Assembly (NCBI RefSeq): GCF_963169125.1
Contig: NC_084793.1
Span: 218,018,652 to 218,082,651 of the forward strand
Direction of reading: 5' to 3'
Length of the DNA stretch: 64,000 nt
From: Humulus lupulus
Lineage: Eukaryota; Streptophyta; Magnoliopsida; Rosales; Cannabaceae
Shown: positions 11,910 to 23,642 of the stretch, one piece after another
Layout: every line of letters begins with the position of its first letter
How positions within the stretch are numbered: the first letter of the stretch is position 1
Notes under the pieces: model-generated
What the model was told of the DNA's origin: nothing
Seen by the model: only the letters and a program-made list of their open reading frames with translations
Database searches by the model: none
Made by a program: the position numbers and the translations under genes

Positions 11910-13110
11910 TAGCTTATAAACATAATCATAACACATAAAATCTAACCTATTTTCCTTACCAAAAACTGGGATATTGGAGACAAGAGCAAGATTGGGAACT
12001 TCTAACACCAAACAGTAAGATCCATAAGTTTTCTAAAGAAATGAAGATGAATAGAAGATTTAAATCATCAAGATAAGAACTTACCGAAAACCTTATGTTT
12101 CAAAGGAAATCAATCACCTAACCAAAACCATTATAACAAGTTAGGATTTGAAGAAAATGAAAAGAATAAGAGGAACTATAATGAACTAAACCTGAGGATA
12201 AAGAACACCTTAGATAGATTAGAACTTCGATCTACACCTTAATACTAAAATATCACTCTATCTTACTTCCCAAGTGTTTAGAAAAGCTTGGATTTGAAAG
12301 CTTTTAACCCCCAAAACCCTAGTATTTCTCTCTAGAAAAAAATTAGCAGCTTGGAGGCTCTGAAAAATGCTTGAATGATGAAGCAAATGGCTAAGTGAAT
12401 GGTCCTATTTATAGAGTTCAAGGAGTGAAACTAACTCCTTATAATGAATAAATAATTTAATAAAAATTTAATTTTCTGCTCAACAGATGCCCAGAACTCG
12501 GTCAAAAATGTTCAAGAGTAAGTCCAAGTTTTCTAGCTCGGATTCCACAGATTTTCAAAAATGCATAAGGGAGCCGATATATTTCCTACCCCAAAATCCT
12601 GAGCCTCTGTGGTTTCGTTCGTGCAAAGTTGATGTGTTTTCTGCATCAATCATAGGCGATATATCGACCCCTATAGCTGCGATATACCGACTTACGCTGA
12701 TATATTAAACATATTTTTGCACACTTTCAACATACTTGAATTTGTTTAAAGCACTTTGACTGAGTAAAACGTGTTCCTAACAGTTGATGGAAGGTTCTAG
12801 ACTTCCTAGGTTTATCCTTGATTAATTTATTCATCTAAAATCCTTAATAAACATACATGTGACAAGTATCACGTTCTTAATTATTCTATCTAAACCTTAT
12901 GTTATAATAAATATCATTTATAGGACCAGCTATATTAATCAAACCTTATGATAAAATTAATATTTCTAAATCATGGGTTAAACTTATAAAATTCATAACT
13001 ATTTTTATGAGTTTCCAACTAAATCTCGGCTTGAACCAATAACCACAAAAACTAAAATACGACAGCACATGCTACTATTATCTAGCTAAGTAAAAGTATG
13101 AGATGCTACA
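11233..13110 (-). mobile_element. Solo LTR A (Gypsy-type, TGTAGC...ATTACA)
   Basis: A 1878-bp insertion in Copia-1 pol with a perfect 5-bp duplication, AACCT (11228-11232 and 13111-13115). On the minus strand it begins TGTAGCATCTCATAC and ends GTCATTACA, canonical TG...CA ends. It shares its start region and a CTTACTGGGC-type segment with solo LTR B at 15119. No coding region and no second LTR are present, so it is read as a solo LTR left by LTR-LTR recombination. It holds a heptamer-like repeat at about 11630-11700, a CA-rich microsatellite at 11868-11912 and a GCGATATATCG-type patch at 12650-12710. The ORF at 12487-12708 is LTR sequence, not a gene. Confidence 0.9.
11868..11912. repeat. (CA)n/(CATA)n microsatellite
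   Basis: A mixed run of ATAC and AC units inside solo LTR A. A simple sequence repeat with no sign of function. Confidence 0.9.
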
Positions 13111-14299
13111 AACCTATATGAGCAAGTCTATTATGCCACAAAGTAATAGAATTAGAATTAATCATATTGCAAGATTTAGATGTCATATCATTATTGTCAC
13201 TACCAATAGCACAAAGTTTGATCATTCCATCGCATGTATAACCCTTTCCCACAAAAGTGCCCAATTTAGTTAAAGTGATTTTACTGAATTCAAACTCCAT
13301 TTTGATACCAGATTTACTCAATAGACTTTCACTCATAAAGTTTCTAGTCATATCGGGAACATATAGAAAGCATTAATTTGGGTCACTTTCTTTCCATTAG
13401 TGAAGAACACATCAATGCAGCCCCTTCCAAGTACCTTGGATCTCTTTTCATTTCCCATTTGGACTTCAAGTCCCACCTTTGCACTTTCAAAGGTTTTGAA
13501 AAGAATTTTATCATAGGTTGCATGAATGGGGGCACAAGTGTCATACCACCATCCTTGCACCTTTTCTTGAGTTGCATTAACTTCACTCAAGGTTGCAATG
13601 ATCTCAACATCAAATGCATTGGCCTTGGTATCTTTACTTAGGTTTGTAATGATCTCAACATCAACTACATTGGCCTTAGTATCTTCACTTTCTTTTGCAA
13701 TGATCTCATCATCAATTGCATTGACATGTTCATCTTTACTTAAGGTTGCATTAGTCTCATCACTAAATGCATGAACCATGTCAATTCTCTTTAGGGTTAT
13801 CATACATTCCTCATCAAATGCATTAAATTCAATTAAGGTCACAAAGATCTCATCATCAATTGTATTGACCACGATCTCACTATGGTTAATTTTACAATTA
13901 CCATATCTCACATGATGATCAATAACTTTACAAACAAAACAAGTACAACTATAACCCTTGAATTGTTTATTAAAATTCACCATTGTACTCTTAATATAAA
14001 TAATGATCTCATACTCACAAAAATATGGCAAAAAACACATTTTATTCAAATTCTTGAAATCTACACATTTAGAAACTTGATGATATCAATCTCCTTAAGC
14101 ATGTAATCCCATTGAGTTGTCTCATCCTTTTGTTGATGAAGACTTTGAATCCATATCCACATTCATGTACATAATTTCCAAATTGAACTTTCTTTGATCT
14201 TTCATGGTTATGTGTCCAACACAAACCAAATCTTGAAATAAGGATTTGAAGGTTGTAGAAGATGAACCAATTTTCCTCATTGTTGATTATGCAAAACAA
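13111..14299 (-). pseudogene. Copia-1 gag, protease and pre-integrase
   Basis: 13106-13351 contains ITLWHNRLAHIGL, the GAG-pre-integrase signature. 13348-14049 contains a decayed CCHC knuckle (CFVCKVIDHH) and the protease segment WWYDTCAPIHATYDK, where the usual DTGA has become DTCA. Between knuckle and protease a degenerate tandem repeat of about 20 residues is seen (units like DVEIIATLSEV and DDEIIAKESED). Gag upstream of about 14050 is not recognisable, with only short open stretches. The protein is not functional as it stands. Confidence 0.8.
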
Positions 14300-14332
14300 A
14301 AAATGAAAGTAAATAAAAATAGTGATTTTGAT

Positions 14333-15118
14333 TGTTGGGAATATATGGCTTTACTCTTTGAAAATCAACAATGAATAATGATAATAATGCAATATTCCAA
14401 ACCCAAGATGTTAATCAAGATTCTAATTTAAAGTATGAGTGAAATTCGTGATAATCAAATAAACATGTTCATGATATGAATGTTATTCTTGAATATAATA
14501 AACTTAATGATTAAATGTTGATAAGATGAACTTAGATACATTTAATCATCTATACCAACAATGAAAAACATAATAGAATGACAAAATACAAGATTAGGGT
14601 TAGAGAGATACAACCTTTGTATTGAGCAACTTGAATCTTCAAACTTGGAGAACTTCTAAAACTTATACACAATATGAATATTTTTGTCCAAAATCTCTAT
14701 TCTAAGCCTTCCCAATTACTTGAAGCTTCAACTAAGTAGAATGAGATTTGGAAATGAACAAGCCTTGAAACTCATGCAAGTCAAGCAAGCTTGATGAGTT
14801 TCTTGGAGAAAACTTTGGTCTTAGAAAGCTAGAGAGAGAGTGAGTTTTTAGTGAGAGAGTTTGAAAGTGTGATCAAAGCTTTTCAACTCTAATAACCCAT
14901 AACCAATAGGATTAGAGCATTTAAAACACATCATTCGGAGCAGTTTACGTAAACTGTAGAACCCTAAAAGACCGCCCAAGCGATGTATTACCTAGCAGGC
15001 GATACATCGCCTACTAAGAGGCGATGCATCGCATGCTTGGGCTTTTGAATCCCTTCGCATTTTGGTGATGCTACGCCACATAGGGGCGACGCATCACCAC
15101 CCTCTCCAACTTTGGACT
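14333..15118 (-). repeat. Copia-1 5' LTR, part nearest gag
   Basis: From 14867 to 15118 this matches the 3' LTR (positions 1-306), including GC-rich GCGATGTATTAC-like words. The inner edge at 14333 (TGTTGGGAATA, giving ...TTCCCAACA on the minus strand) is inferred from canonical TG/CA ends, because the matching part of the 3' LTR is outside the window. I did not recognise a primer-binding site next to it. The LTR is cut at 15118 by solo LTR B and resumes at 22664. Confidence 0.75.
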
Positions 15119-18100
15119 TGTAGCGTCCTGGAATTTTACTTAGATAGCTAAATAGTAGTAGTTGTAGTATTTTAGTTTCCGTGGATTTTGGTTCAAACCA
15201 GGACTTAGTTGGAAACTCATAGCAATAATTATGAATTTTATAAGTTTAACCTATAGTTTAAGAATATTAATTATATCATAAGGTTTTATTAATATTGCTG
15301 GTTATTAATATGATAATTATTATAACCTAAGGTTTAGATAGAGCCAATAAGAATATGACACTTGTCATGAGCATGATTATTCCTAAGGTTTAGATAGAGC
15401 CAATAGGATTATGACACTTGTCATATGCATGATTATTAAGGAATTATTATTTTAATGATAAAATAAGGGTAATATAAGACTTTGTCTTTACCAAAATCTG
15501 TTAGGAGCATGACATTTGTCACAATTTTATTTATTTGTGGATTAGGTTGATATTTAGATAATTAAATAGATTTTCCGTAACTTTAGGGTACTGTAACTTA
15601 TAACCTATTTTTGACCCAGTTATGTTATGAATTTCGAAAAATAGTATATCCAGAAAGTTGTAGATAATAGAATTATCTTTCTAACGGTATAAAGATGGTC
15701 TAAATCAGAGTTATACAGCTCCAGTTATGCTGATTTTACTGCAGGTGAGTTTAGAGTTACGAGATTTAGGGAGTTAGAAGTTAAGATTCTATTTGTTTTT
15801 ATTATTTTTGTTTTTAATTTTGAAAGTCAATTTTTGACTTCGTAAATCTCTCTCTGAACAATTTGACCAAGTCCTAAACCTTTGACTGGCCAATATTCAA
15901 ATATCTTCAATAAAATTCATTATTTTTATTCAAGCCAAAAAGAAGATTTTTATTCCTAGAACTCTATAAATAGGACTTAGGACCCAGCCCTTTCACTTAC
16001 TCTTCAGCTGTGATCAGACTCCAAGGTACTAGTGAGACCATAAAAGTGATAAACACTTGGGTTGGGAAAAATCTTTTCTATTCTTAAGCTTTATAAAACA
16101 CTTTGGGAAGTGAGGTTAGAGTGTTTCGGTATTGTTGTTAGACTAATCCATAAGGTCAACTGAGGTACTCTTATTCTTAAGTTTCATTATGTTTGATTCC
16201 TTAGTTTCTTTAGTTTTCATTCAGGTTCTAACTTTCGTTATGGTTTTGTGGTTAGGATTTTAAGTTCTTTGAACTTAAGGTGTCTTTTCGATAAGTTTCC
16301 TCTTGGTGGTTTAGTTCTATTCCTTTCATCTCTGTCCTTTAGAAATACTCACTATTTTTATTGCTAGTTTTAGGAGTGTTACAAGTTCCGCATTTGTTCT
16401 CAATTATAATGGTGTTGGTAAGGAAAATTAGATAGTTTAGTATTATGATCTAGTTTATGTAATGTATGATATAGTTTATGTTTGTATGACCTAACATCAC
16501 TACAAGAAAAAACAGTATTCATAACACTTAAAAACTGCTAACCGGAAGTATTCATAACACTTCTCAAAACGCTAACGTAGACCCTGTTATTAAAAGTCCC
16601 GTCTTTTCTATAACAGTTTTTTAATGTTATGTTCGATGTTATCTTAAAGTATTCAATAACACATTTTTTGTTGCTATCATATTAAAATAATAACGTTTAG
16701 TTAGAGTAATTGGTTATAAATTTGAAGTTTAATCTTAAACTTTTTGCATAACACTTTTCAACTGTTATAATTGATTATTTTGATAGCATTTTTAGTTTGT
16801 TATATTATATAAATCATAACGTTTTGTTAAACTTACAATATGTATCCAAAACAGCCATAAATGTCATATTAAAGGTCTAGTAATACAATTTTATTATTTT
16901 AGTCTAGATAATAAATTTTTAATGGTGTTGTGTAAGGATAATCATAAGTTTTTTTTTTTTAAATGTAAAGGTTTTTATTATCGTATTTGGATAAAAAAAA
17001 TATCAAAATTAATCACAAAATGTAATATTAAATAGATTGATAAACCATAAGTATTACATTAAACAAGAACTAATTCAAACCGTGACTATAGCTACTTCAT
17101 GAGATCTTAGTTCTAACTTAAGTTTGAAAGCATACATAATAAAGTTCTATAATCTTGAACATCTTTTACTTCAAAAATGAAAAACAAAAACATAACAAGA
17201 TACACAAAAAGTAAACCATGAAATTTGCTCCATCCTTCAATTCATCATCCATTGTGCACTTGTCTTTGTTGTGGGTTGATTTGCTTAGCTACATAAGAAT
17301 TTAAATAATTAGTCAGTCATAACCAAAAATCCTCTATGGAACAATAATATAAATATCATCCAATGAAGAAGAGTGATATTGGTTCATTATCAATGGTTCA
17401 GTGGAAATAGATATTAAAGATGATAGGTTCATATACAGTTTCTTTACCTCCATGGACTGTCTTGACTCTTGAGACCAATTTTATCCCCATCTAAGCCTTT
17501 CAATGAATACTAATAATAGCCAAGTAGAAAAGAAAATGCAGAGAACACCTCTTTGATTAAACAGACAAACAATCAAATTCAACAAGAGTGGAATGGAGTG
17601 AAGAAAACAGAAGCCCTTAGATGGTTTAGCAGCAAAAACTCATATCAAAACAAATGTAGATTACTTTATTTATTATCACCTATTAGAACAGTTCATGTAT
17701 ATGCATAGCTAAGAAAATACATTATATATTATCTTAATCAATAAAGAAAATCAGTAGAACGAGAAACCTTATGACTACAATTAAAACGTAACTGAACATG
17801 TTATATATAGAAATATAACAATTCAATGCAGCAATTATATACAATCACTATAGTAAACATCAATCATAACTCAGACAACTACAACTGAAGTCCTCAACCT
17901 TAAAAGGAATAATCTCAAGACATTGCATCAACTTATAAAAAAGAAAATGCTAATATTACTTGTACACGTATATTCCATAAAAAAATTTAAAAAAAAGGCA
18001 CATGGGATAAGAATAAACCACCACCCAAAAAAAAGAAAAGGTAACAAATGTAACGATCAAATTTTACAATCACAGTAACATTACTAAAGATAATGAGAGC

Positions 18101-18129
18101 TATATATATGCATGTATACAAATATATAC

Positions 18130-18596
18130 CTTTCTAAGTTCATCCCAAAGCTTGTAGAAGTTGGCATTATGAGGGCCATGAACATTTTAGCAAAGCTCAT
18201 GAAGCGTGGTATCAAGAGTTTGATCAAAAGGGAAGAAATCCCAGTCTCTATTCGGCCTTCTAAGCCTTATCTTTACTTGAAGACCTCCTCCTACATTCAG
18301 TCCCGGAAGAGACAGATTTTTTGGGCTGTCGTTCATACTTGTATATAAAACCCAGGAAAAGCAAATTGGTATAACAAAAATGCAACTTTTTACCAAAATA
18401 AGCTCCAAAAAAACTTACTGGAGAAAAAGACAACAATATACCAGACCTCAAAAAGAAGCTTGACACGCCATTTGTGGTTAGACATAATGGGTTGGATCTG
18501 TTTGGCCACATTTTCAAGAATCTTCCAAGCTTTTTCCACCCCTGACTTCTTCAAGGCTTTAATTTCGCAAACCTTGTGAAGATCACATTCATCTCT
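18130..18596 (-). pseudogene. Captured WLM-domain metalloprotease fragment in CACTA-2 (2 exons)
   Basis: Near copy of the CACTA-1 piece: exon 1 at 18447-18596 and exon 2 at 18130-18337, with the same intron. Recognisable blocks are KKSGVEKAWKILENVAKQIQ, LGLNVGGG, RRPNRDWDFFPFDQ and DTTLHELC. The codon after HELC is a stop (TAA at 18187-18189) at the position of the second zinc histidine, where CACTA-1 has tyrosine. The simplest order is His to Tyr in a common ancestor, then TAC to TAA here. Not a functional protease. Confidence 0.86.
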
Positions 18597-19549
18597 CTGA
18601 ATACCAAAACAAAATAAAAATAAAAAATCCACCTATAAACCAAAATTAAAAGAAGCTTTTGATGTTCAGAAAAGCATAAAGAAAAGATGGAAATCAAATC
18701 AAAAAATGTATTTTAATCCTAAATCAAAGATTAGTACAGTAAAGAGTTTATACTGTTCTTATTTCACGTACTTTTTTCCTTTCTGTTCAAACATCAAAAC
18801 TTTGTTGCACAAATAGAAAGAATCAATTTTTATGTCTTAAAAAGAAGGTCAATATCACAAATGTTCTTTGACAATGTAAGTTGCATTGAACAGGTTTGAC
18901 TCAAGGTTTCACGTATATTACTTCAAGAGTCAATCAAATTCTAGTTAATTACTTTGTATCACTCAAGATTTCACAAGTTGGCTAAAACGTAAGGAGGTGA
19001 CCAACTATATCATTAATCCACATAAATAATGGAAAATCCATATAAAAATTATTTTATTAAATAAAATTATAATAATAATAAATTAAAAGAAAGAAAAGGA
19101 AAGAAGAAACTGGCATAGTTGGTGCCCTTATTTCTACTTCTTGGAAAGTAAGCAAAGATAGAAATAACTTCAATACAGAGACAAAGCTATAAGATTGAAG
19201 CCATAGGGATCAACTACAAGATTCAAACAGAAAACACATCAGAGAAATCAAGCTCTTGGTCCAGAACCATAATAGTCACCTACAGTAATTGAAAATTCGT
19301 TCAATAAAGGAGGCATGCAAGTGTTAAAAGGGTTGAGCTATTAAGATATAAAGCATGGAATTCCTAGCCATAGTTGGCCCAAGCAGAAAAACAAACTTCA
19401 ATATTAGGGAATAGAACTGCCTTGGTTTCGGCTGCTATGAGGGAATGAAGAGGAAAGAGGAAAAGAGAAAACCTTGATTTCAGTGAGTACACTTTCTGAA
19501 TTGAAGTTAGAGAAAGAGGGAAAGAGGAATAAACAAAATGAAGGGTTCT

Positions 19550-19697
19550 AGTGTAAAGGCGGGAGACTTTTACTAAATTAACTTTGGCGCTTGATTTTTT
19601 TTTTACTTTTTTATGGATAGCGCTTAATTCTTTAAAAAAGGCCAGCGACGCTACCTATGATATCGTTTCTTTTATAATGTTCATTTTTCTTGTAGTG
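19550..19697. other. Internal CACTA right terminus inside CACTA-2
   Basis: The sequence ends TTTTTCTTGTAGTG at 19697, the exact complement of a CACTA start, and is preceded by a GGCGCTTGATTT-type subterminal segment like that at the right end of CACTA-1 (9445-9500). No second internal CACTA start was found upstream, and the base triplet after it (ATT) does not match the CAT before 16498. This suggests a fused or rearranged element rather than a clean nested insertion. Confidence 0.7.
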
Positions 19698-20280
19698 ATT
19701 TATAGTTCCTGCACCCTCAATTACATGTTTTACTTGTGGGAGCTTAACCACCAGTTTTTGTTAAACATGATTGCATCATTTTCAAAGAAGAAACCATTCT
19801 ATGTTAAACATCATCTAATTATCATAAATACTAATGAAAATCAAAACAAGTAGAATAAATCAGAAAGTACAGATGGTTAAGATTATCTAATAATCATAAA
19901 TTCAAATGAACATTAAAACAAGTAGAATAAATCAATAAGTACAACAATGACTAGAACCTAGGCAAGAAAGGTCAGGTTTAAACAAATATAGTAGAGAACT
20001 TGCAATTATCTTTAAGTGACTATGTCTGCAGGGTTTATTGATTATGTATTATTGAGTAACAAAATCATTTTGGTGGAGCCATATTCTAAAGCCACAAGAT
20101 TAAAAAAAAAAACTCTAAGCATCATGAGCTCTGCTACATTTTAGTTTATATAAATCTAAGAACCCTTGAAATAACATAGAATAGCTCCCTCTCTTGCTCT
20201 ATATCCCTTTTTTCTATTTGTTATAACACTATCATATATCGTTTACAATCAATTCATCACAACAAACGCGTTTTTTCTAC

Positions 20281-20597
20281 TTGATAAACAAGAGGAGATC
20301 TCTGAAACTCACGATCAAAGGTACATTCTTGGAGTACAGTACGTAATTTCATGTGTCCCCACTTTTTTATATTATTTCCCGTGTGATATCCAGGGACAGA
20401 TGCAATTAACCTCACTTGAAAGCAAGGAAGGTATTTCCCATACGGCCAACAAAATTGCATTAGACAGAAAAAAAATAATGTACAAATGAAGGGGACAACA
20501 ACCATACCTCTGCATTGTTGTAATCAAACTTCTTAAAAAATGATGAATTGATTGTGAAACTTCCGAGAGTTGGCAAATTAACAGAGAACTCACGCCA
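20281..20597 (-). pseudogene. Captured TDP1 (tyrosyl-DNA phosphodiesterase 1) fragment (2 exons)
   Basis: Exon A (20508-20597) encodes [17 protein letters not shown] after an AG acceptor. Exon B (20281-20414) encodes [27 protein letters not shown] and FQRSPLVYQ, ending at a GTAGAA donor. These match the plant TDP1 core between the two HKD motifs. TDP1 hydrolyses 3'-phosphotyrosyl links of stalled topoisomerase I and other DNA-protein adducts in the nucleus. Neither catalytic HKD motif is included. The donor of exon A looks one base off (phases need an extra G), so correct splicing is doubtful. The intron is kept, so capture was from genomic DNA. Confidence 0.85.
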
Positions 20598-20998
20598 CTG
20601 TAATCATCAAATAAAAAATAAATATTTCATATAATTGATGTGGACTGACTCAAAAGCAACTTCACCAATGTTGAGATATGACCATATCGCATAAATGAGC
20701 TATATTCTCATTACATTTGTCACTGAAGAAGTAGAGTTTCTATATAGGCTATGAATTCTTCAACCTTCTATCATAAAGCTCTTTAATGTGAATAAAATCA
20801 TACCTAGGTATGTCAAGAAATGTATCAAAATAAGTTGTCTTCTCACATTTAGATGAAATAATGAAATAGCTGATTAAAATAGCTATATAAAAACAGAGCA
20901 ACACTCAAGTTCATCTTTCAAAGAAGCAATATGAGAGCAAATATATTTGCTCCACAATTTTACTACTCAAAAACCTCTAAAATTTATAGTGGAAAAAC

Positions 20999-21090
20999 CT
21001 TGCACTGAAATCAATTGGAACAGAATACCAGCCTAAAACTCCCATATCATTTGGAAGGGCTCCATTCAAAACCCTCACATAATCAATTTG
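20999..21090 (-). pseudogene. Captured PUS3-like exon 1 in CACTA-2
   Basis: Matches CACTA-1 positions 3697-3790: the minus strand reads DYVRVLNGALPND and then the IDFSAR end. The homology begins abruptly at 21090 in the middle of the exon and continues left into the adjacent intron to about 20890. Exons 2 and 3 of the CACTA-1 copy are absent here; TDP1 exons follow instead. A truncated block moved within or between CACTA elements. Confidence 0.75.
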
Positions 21091-22663
21091 AGACTTAAAA
21101 CCTAAACTTTAGTTTTTCCTTAAAATTACTGTATTTGAGATTTAAAACCCATTATCATTTCTATCAAGCCATAAATCCAGATAAACGAAAGAAGAAAAAA
21201 ACCAGAACTGTATTATTTTTCTTCAAACTCAATCTTAAACTGAATCAAAACAAAATTCAAAACAATTACCAAACCCAGAAAATCCATTTGTTGCAGTACA
21301 ACCTCATCGAAGTCGAATCCGTCACACCCACGAGGAAGCCACCTTCTAGAACCCACGAACTGAGTCTCCCTGTCACACGCCTCAAGCTGCAAGTGCCCAC
21401 CACCCTAGAGCACACCTGCAACAAATAGAGAGAAAGGTTGAAAGAGAGAATATCTCAAAGAAAGAAAGAGAGAGCGAGATGGAAAGAGTTACCATCGCTG
21501 AAGAATGATGTCGCCGTAAAGTCCCTGCCCGAAGCCCATCGCTGAGACATAGAAGCCCCTGTACCCTTCCATTCATCAGTCAGCCATGCAAGAGAAAGAG
21601 AGAGAGAGAGAGGGGATAGAGAGAAAGAGAGAGACCGAGGGGAGAGGCGTGAGGTGAGAAGGTTAGGGCAGAGAGAACCCATTTCAGAGAGAGAGACCGA
21701 GGGGAGATACTCGGTTTTGCTTTTGTTTTATGATTTTAGAGAATGAAGATTGGGGAAAAAGTAAAGGCAGGTGTTTTAAAAAAATTTCATTTACCGCCAC
21801 TTTTTTCACTTCCGTGTTTTATTCTATTGGGCTAATCATCAATAATAACGCTTTTCAAATTGTGTAATATTTTATTGTAATATTTAGTCAAATTTGTTGT
21901 AGTGCATTTCAGGTACAATAAAGGGGTAAGTGTGTCTGGACCTAAGGTGTCCAATGATGTATTACGGACTATGTCCAGTAGGCTCGGTTGCCAAAACTTT
22001 ATGACGGACCTATGTCCGGTGTATGCCAGACTTTTGTCCGGGGCTTAATTGCCACCCTTTTATAAGCACTTATCTTTTTATTATATTTGATTTGTTATTT
22101 TTAGTTATGATTATGATATATGACTTATAGTTATGATTTATGACCTATGATTTATGATCTATGACTTATGACCTATGACTTATGACTTAGAGTATGATTT
22201 ATGATTTATGGCTTAGATTATGATTTAGAATTATGACTTAAGATATGATATGATCTAGATGTTGTGTTTGTATGACTTTGGTGAATATATGTTATGTTTG
22301 ATTATATGACTAACCCTTGTTTGTATTTTCTTACTGGGCTTAGAAGCTCACTCCTTATGATGTTGTTATTTAAGGAAATTAAGGATAGAAATGTCGGTGG
22401 TGAGTGGGACCTAAGAGCTTCGTGATGTATTCATTGGGGACCATATAGTCGAGCAAGATCAAGCGGGCCAAATTTTTTATTTTTTTTTAAAGTTTGTTTT
22501 ATTTAAATGTTGCTCATTTTTATGTTAAAGACAAGTATTTTATTTTTATAAAATCATGGATCCATGTATTTATTTTTAAGTTTTTATTAAATAAAACAAC
22601 AATATTTACGATTATGACCCAACGGTGTGTTCTCGGTAAACTATGAGAAATTAGGGCCTTACA

Positions 22664-22880
22664 AGACCCTTCTAATGGTCCTAAAATTGCTCCAAATGCT
22701 ATTGAACTTTTTGAGAATATTTGGATACCTCAATGTATCTCCTTAGACCCACAAAAGTCACTTTTAGATGCGTTCTACACAATCTCATGTTTTCACTTCT
22801 CTTTAAGTGAAAATCGTTAAATGTTTTGCACCTCAACGTGTAAACATCTTAACAATTATATTTAACAAATATCAATGCTA
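22664..22880 (-). repeat. Copia-1 5' LTR, outer part
   Basis: Resumes the LTR after solo LTR B: positions 22668-22880 match 307-514 of the 3' LTR (shared words include AATGGTCCTAAAATTGCTCC). The outer end near 22880 (ATCAATGCTAACA) is mutated compared with the 3' copy, so the border is accurate only to a few bases and the target duplication cannot be checked. Confidence 0.85.
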
Positions 22881-22910
22881 ACAATATATATATATATATA
22901 TCGTGCTATT

Positions 22911-23265
22911 AAACTTATACACCGTAATCTTTTTTTTCTTCAGCCTAAGCTATAACCAAGTCTGACATATACAATAGTACAACGAACCAATATACCATCA
23001 TCTTAAACTTATATACCATAAAAAAAATTTCTTCACCCTAAGTTATAACCAAATTCGATATACCATAGTATAAAGAACAGATATACCATGTTGTTAAACT
23101 TATATCCCATAAACTTGTATTTCTTTTTTCATCCTAAACTATAATCAACTCCGATATACCATAATACAAAATATATATATATACTATGTTATCAAATTTA
23201 TATGCCATATACTTGTCAATTTTTCACCATAAGCTATTGCCAAATTTTGAGATTTGTTTTTAGTA
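22911..23265. repeat. Degenerate ~95-bp tandem repeat, about four copies
   Basis: Units start at about 22911, 23005, 23095 and 23194 with AAACTTATATACCATA-like words, followed by TTTCTTCACCCTAAG and ATATACCATAGTACAAA. An AT dinucleotide run precedes it (22883-22902). The rest of the spacer up to 23642 is AT-rich with nothing recognised. Confidence 0.75.
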
Positions 23266-23642
23266 GTTTTAGGTGGGATGCCCCTTGTTCGTTTGAATTA
23301 AACATTATAAACTTAGAAATTTTTGTATTTTATATAGCATGGTATATCAAATTTTTTAACTACAATAAATGATATTTTATTGATGATACTGTGTATTTCG
23401 TTATGTAAATAAACAAGTTAGATGGTATATAATTTTATTAGTATGACATATATATTTTTTAATATATGACATATCAATTCAATTTAATTTTTTTATGCTT
23501 AATAGTATTATTAACATGATATATAATTTTTCTTTAGTTAATTTTATTTTCAAGTTATGTTAAAATGTTGTTTAATTTTAATCGTAAAACATGTTAGTGA
23601 AAAAGCAAAATGAAAAAAAAGTAAAGAAAGCATGTCACTATT

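Larger units (their letters stand above)
16498..21904. mobile_element. CACTA-2 transposon, non-autonomous, chimeric, gene-capturing
   Basis: It starts CACTACAAGAAAAAACAG at 16498, ends TTGTTGTAGTG at 21904, and is flanked by the duplication CAT (16495-16497 and 21905-21907). The length is 5407 bp with no transposase. Captured minus-strand pieces are WLM exons (18130-18596), TDP1 exons (20281-20597), a PUS3 exon (20999-21090) and an unassigned exon-like piece near 21480-21560 (reads MGFGQGLYGDIILQRW before GTAAC). A second CACTA right end occurs internally at 19697. The left ~800 bp and 17410-19350 match CACTA-1; 19698-20000 and 20890-21090 match other CACTA-1 parts (2921-3010, 3593-3790), so the element looks assembled from rearranged blocks. 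Confidence 0.92.
15119..22663 (+). mobile_element. Solo LTR B, interrupted by CACTA-2
   Basis: It begins TGTAGCGTCCTGG and ends GGGCCTTACA. Flanks are GGACT and AGACC, an imperfect (3/5) target duplication. Once CACTA-2 and one CAT copy are removed, about 2135 bp remain, similar in size and sequence to solo LTR A. Positions 22085-22265 are a degenerate heptamer repeat (TATGACT/TATGATT). 22330-22345 holds CTTACTGGGCTTAG, a segment found in most Gypsy LTRs of this window. No internal domain is present. It interrupts the 5' LTR of Copia-1. Confidence 0.88.
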
